Assembly: GCA_009839535.1 (NCBI GenBank)
Contig: VXPN01000250.1
Span: 3,364-19,109, forward strand
Length of the DNA stretch: 15,746 nt
Source: Boseongicola sp. SB0662_bin_57
GTDB taxonomy: Bacteria; Pseudomonadota; Alphaproteobacteria; Rhodobacterales; Rhodobacteraceae
Direction of reading: 5' to 3'
Part shown: positions 14,387 through 15,746 of the stretch, piece after piece
Numbering within the stretch: position 1 is the first letter of the stretch
Layout of the letters: every line of letters begins with the position of its first letter
Made by a program: the position numbers and the translations under genes
Notes under the pieces: model-generated
Databases searched by the model: none
What the model was told of the DNA's origin: nothing
Seen by the model: only the letters and a program-made list of their open reading frames with translations

Positions 14387-15409
14387 ATGCGCGTATATTA
14401 TGATCGCGACTGCGACATCAACCTGATCAAGGACAAGAAGCTGGCGATACTTGGATACGGCAGCCAGGGCCACGCGCACGCGCTGAACCTGCGTGATTCC
14501 GGAGCCAGGAACGTTGCCGTCGCTCTTCGTGAGGGCTCGCCTTCGGCCAGGAAGGTCGAAACCGAAGGCCTCAAGGTCATGGGCATCCCTGACGCGGCCG
14601 CGTGGTGCGATCTCATGATGTTCACGATGCCTGACGAACTGCAGGCCGAAACCTGGCGAGCGCATGTCAAGGACCACATTCGCCCGGGCGCCGCCATAGC
14701 GTTTGCACATGGTCTCAACGTGCATTTTGGATTGATCGAGGCGCCCGACGGCATCGACGTGATCATGATGGCGCCCAAAGGTCCCGGCCACACCGTACGG
14801 GGAGAATACGTCAAGGGTGGAGGCGTGCCCTGCCTTGTCGCCGTTCACAATGACGCGTCCGGCAAGGCCCTCGAAATCGGCCTTTCCTACTGCTCGGCCA
14901 TCGGCGGCGGGCGTTCCGGCATCATCGAGACCGACTTCAAGGAAGAATGCGAAACCGACCTGTTTGGCGAGCAGGCCGTTCTCTGCGGCGGGCTCGTGGA
15001 GCTCATCCGCATGGGTTTCGAAACCCTGGTCGAGGCCGGATATGCGCCCGAGATGGCGTATTTCGAGTGCTTGCACGAGGTGAAGCTCATCGTCGATCTC
15101 ATCTATGAGGGCGGCATCGCCAACATGAACTACTCGATCTCGAACACGGCCGAGTACGGCGAATATGTCTCCGGACCGCGTGTCCTGCCCCGTGAAGAGA
15201 CCAGGGCCCGCATGCAGGCCATCCTGAAGGATATCCAGTCCGGCAAGTTCGTTCAGGAATTCATGACCGAAAACGCCGTGGGACAGCCCTTCTTCAAGTC
15301 GACGCGCCGCAACAACGACGCGCATCAGATTGAAGAAGTTGGCGAAAAGCTCCGCGCGATGATGCCCTGGATCTCGGCGGGCAAGCTCGTGGACCAGGCC
15401 AGGAACTGA
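14387..15409 (+). CDS. ilvC: Ketol-acid reductoisomerase, class I
   Basis: A 340-residue cytoplasmic enzyme for the second common step of valine, leucine and isoleucine synthesis: Mg-dependent alkyl migration and NAD(P)H reduction of 2-acetolactate or 2-aceto-2-hydroxybutyrate. The N-terminal Rossmann motif is GYGSQGHAHALNLRDSG (from residue 23) with a following ALREGSPS cofactor loop of the NADPH-preferring type. Metal and substrate segments ETDLFGEQAVLCGG, CLHEVKLIVDLIYEGG and NYSISNTAEYG are intact. The length is that of the short class I form. The ATG at 14387 has an AAAGGAAG Shine-Dalgarno 6 bases upstream. It stands alone, convergent with an ABC exporter gene. Confidence 0.98.
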   Translation: MRVYYDRDCDINLIKDKKLAILGYGSQGHAHALNLRDSGARNVAVALREGSPSARKVETEGLKVMGIPDAAAWCDLMMFTMPDELQAETWRAHVKDHIRPGAAIAFAHGLNVHFGLIEAPDGIDVIMMAPKGPGHTVRGEYVKGGGVPCLVAVHNDASGKALEIGLSYCSAIGGGRSGIIETDFKEECETDLFGEQAVLCGGLVELIRMGFETLVEAGYAPEMAYFECLHEVKLIVDLIYEGGIANMNYSISNTAEYGEYVSGPRVLPREETRARMQAILKDIQSGKFVQEFMTENAVGQPFFKSTRRNNDAHQIEEVGEKLRAMMPWISAGKLVDQARN

Positions 15410-15410
15410 A

Positions 15411-15488
15411 GGACCGCCGCCCGTCAAGGCGCAAGCGAAATGCAGCCGCATTCCATGCCTGCCCAGAAAGTTTCCGGACGGGCGGTCC
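15411..15488. other. Long inverted repeat after ilvC in the convergent gap
   Basis: GGACCGCCGCCCGTC (15411-15425) can pair with GACGGGCGGTCC (15477-15488), 12 pairs with a 3-base bulge, starting two bases after the ilvC stop. Inside it is a small hairpin AATGC/GCATT (15439-15452). There is no T-run, but the structure sits where transcripts from both sides converge and could shape or protect 3' ends. Confidence 0.4.
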
Positions 15489-15501
15489 AAGCAATGACGG
15501 A

Positions 15502-15523
15502 GCGTGCATGACTACCTGCACGC
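15502..15523 (-). terminator. Stem-loop after the ABC exporter gene
   Basis: A perfect 7-base stem GCGTGCA/TGCACGC with an 8-base loop lies 8 bases past the exporter stop. No T-run follows on the minus strand, so it is at best a weak terminator or a 3'-end stabiliser. Confidence 0.35.
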
Positions 15524-15531
15524 AAGGCGCG

Positions 15532-15746
15532 TCAGTCCTCGTTGAACTGCAACTCGTACAATCTCGCATACAGGCCGCCACGGGAAAGAAGCTCGTCGTG
15601 TCGCCCTTCGTCCACGACCCTGCCCTTGTCCATGACAACGATCTTGTCGGCCTTTCGAATGGTCGAAAGGCGGTGGGCTATCACCAGAGTGGTGCGCTCC
15701 GAGGCCAGGCGGTCAAGCGCTTCCTGCACATGAGCCTCGCTTTCCG
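15532..15746 (-). CDS. ABC exporter ATPase/permease, C-terminal part (partial)
   Basis: The visible 70 or so residues are the end of a nucleotide-binding domain of an MsbA/LmrA-like exporter half-transporter. The chain enters from beyond the window edge as ...ESEAHVQEALDRLASERTT, the stretch right after the D-loop. It then shows the H-loop IAHRLSTI and the GRVVDEGRHDELL segment, and ends in LYARLYELQFNED. A GTG at 15729 is internal, not the start. Such proteins usually fuse six membrane helices to the ATPase and act as homodimers in lipid, peptide or drug export. The gene is convergent with ilvC, and its substrate cannot be inferred. Confidence 0.93.
   Translation of the reverse strand, partial: ESEAHVQEALDRLASERTTLVIAHRLSTIRKADKIVVMDKGRVVDEGRHDELLSRGGLYARLYELQFNED

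Noticed and set aside
1..15746. CRISPR arrays, insertion sequences, tRNA genes or phage remnants
   Set aside because: No regularly spaced direct repeats, transposase, terminal inverted repeats, tRNA-like cloverleaf or phage gene was seen by reading both strands.

Overview
This 15.7 kb window looks like a chromosomal stretch of a high-GC alphaproteobacterium. The reasons are the dense, GC-rich coding with frequent GTG starts and 4-base start/stop overlaps, a UbiH-family ubiquinone hydroxylase carrying the EAAH form of its FAD motif, and a short class I IlvC. I cannot place it to genus.

Left two thirds, all on the minus strand (transcribed right to left). Positions about 8407 to 1 form a sugar or polyol catabolic locus. 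A first operon (8356 to 5031) encodes a D-tagatose 3-epimerase-family ketose epimerase, DhaL, DhaK and a LacD/YihT-type class I aldolase, with consecutive genes overlapping by 4 to 11 bases. After a 207-base gap with two hairpins come a GntR/UTRA regulator and an L-fucose isomerase-like protein. A further promoter then leads into an ABC importer: a PotA-like ATPase, a YnjB-like binding protein and the first codons of a probable permease that runs off the left edge. Near-identical 16-base motifs, one a perfect palindrome, sit at the promoters of the epimerase operon and the transporter operon, so the GntR protein probably controls both. Together the genes suggest uptake of a sugar, aldose-ketose isomerisation, C3 epimerisation, phosphorylation by a dihydroxyacetone-kinase-type enzyme and aldol cleavage. 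No single gene makes this a textbook pathway.

Upstream of that (11603 to 8409, also minus) is a compact acyl-CoA cassette: an SCP2-thiolase-like protein, a DUF35 zinc-ribbon/OB partner and an AMP-forming acyl-CoA synthetase. The thiolase homologue lacks the nucleophilic Cys, the GHP His and the C-terminal Cys, so it is unlikely to be a normal thiolase. The DUF35 partner recalls the steroid-side-chain retro-aldolases (Ltp2/ChsH2 type).

The right third is mostly plus strand and more housekeeping in nature: a HAD-family pyrimidine 5'-nucleotidase-like phosphatase, a UbiH-family FAD monooxygenase, a 410-base non-coding gap and ilvC. The window ends with the C-terminal part of a convergent (minus) MsbA-like ABC exporter. 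No tRNA, rRNA, CRISPR array, insertion sequence or phage gene was seen.
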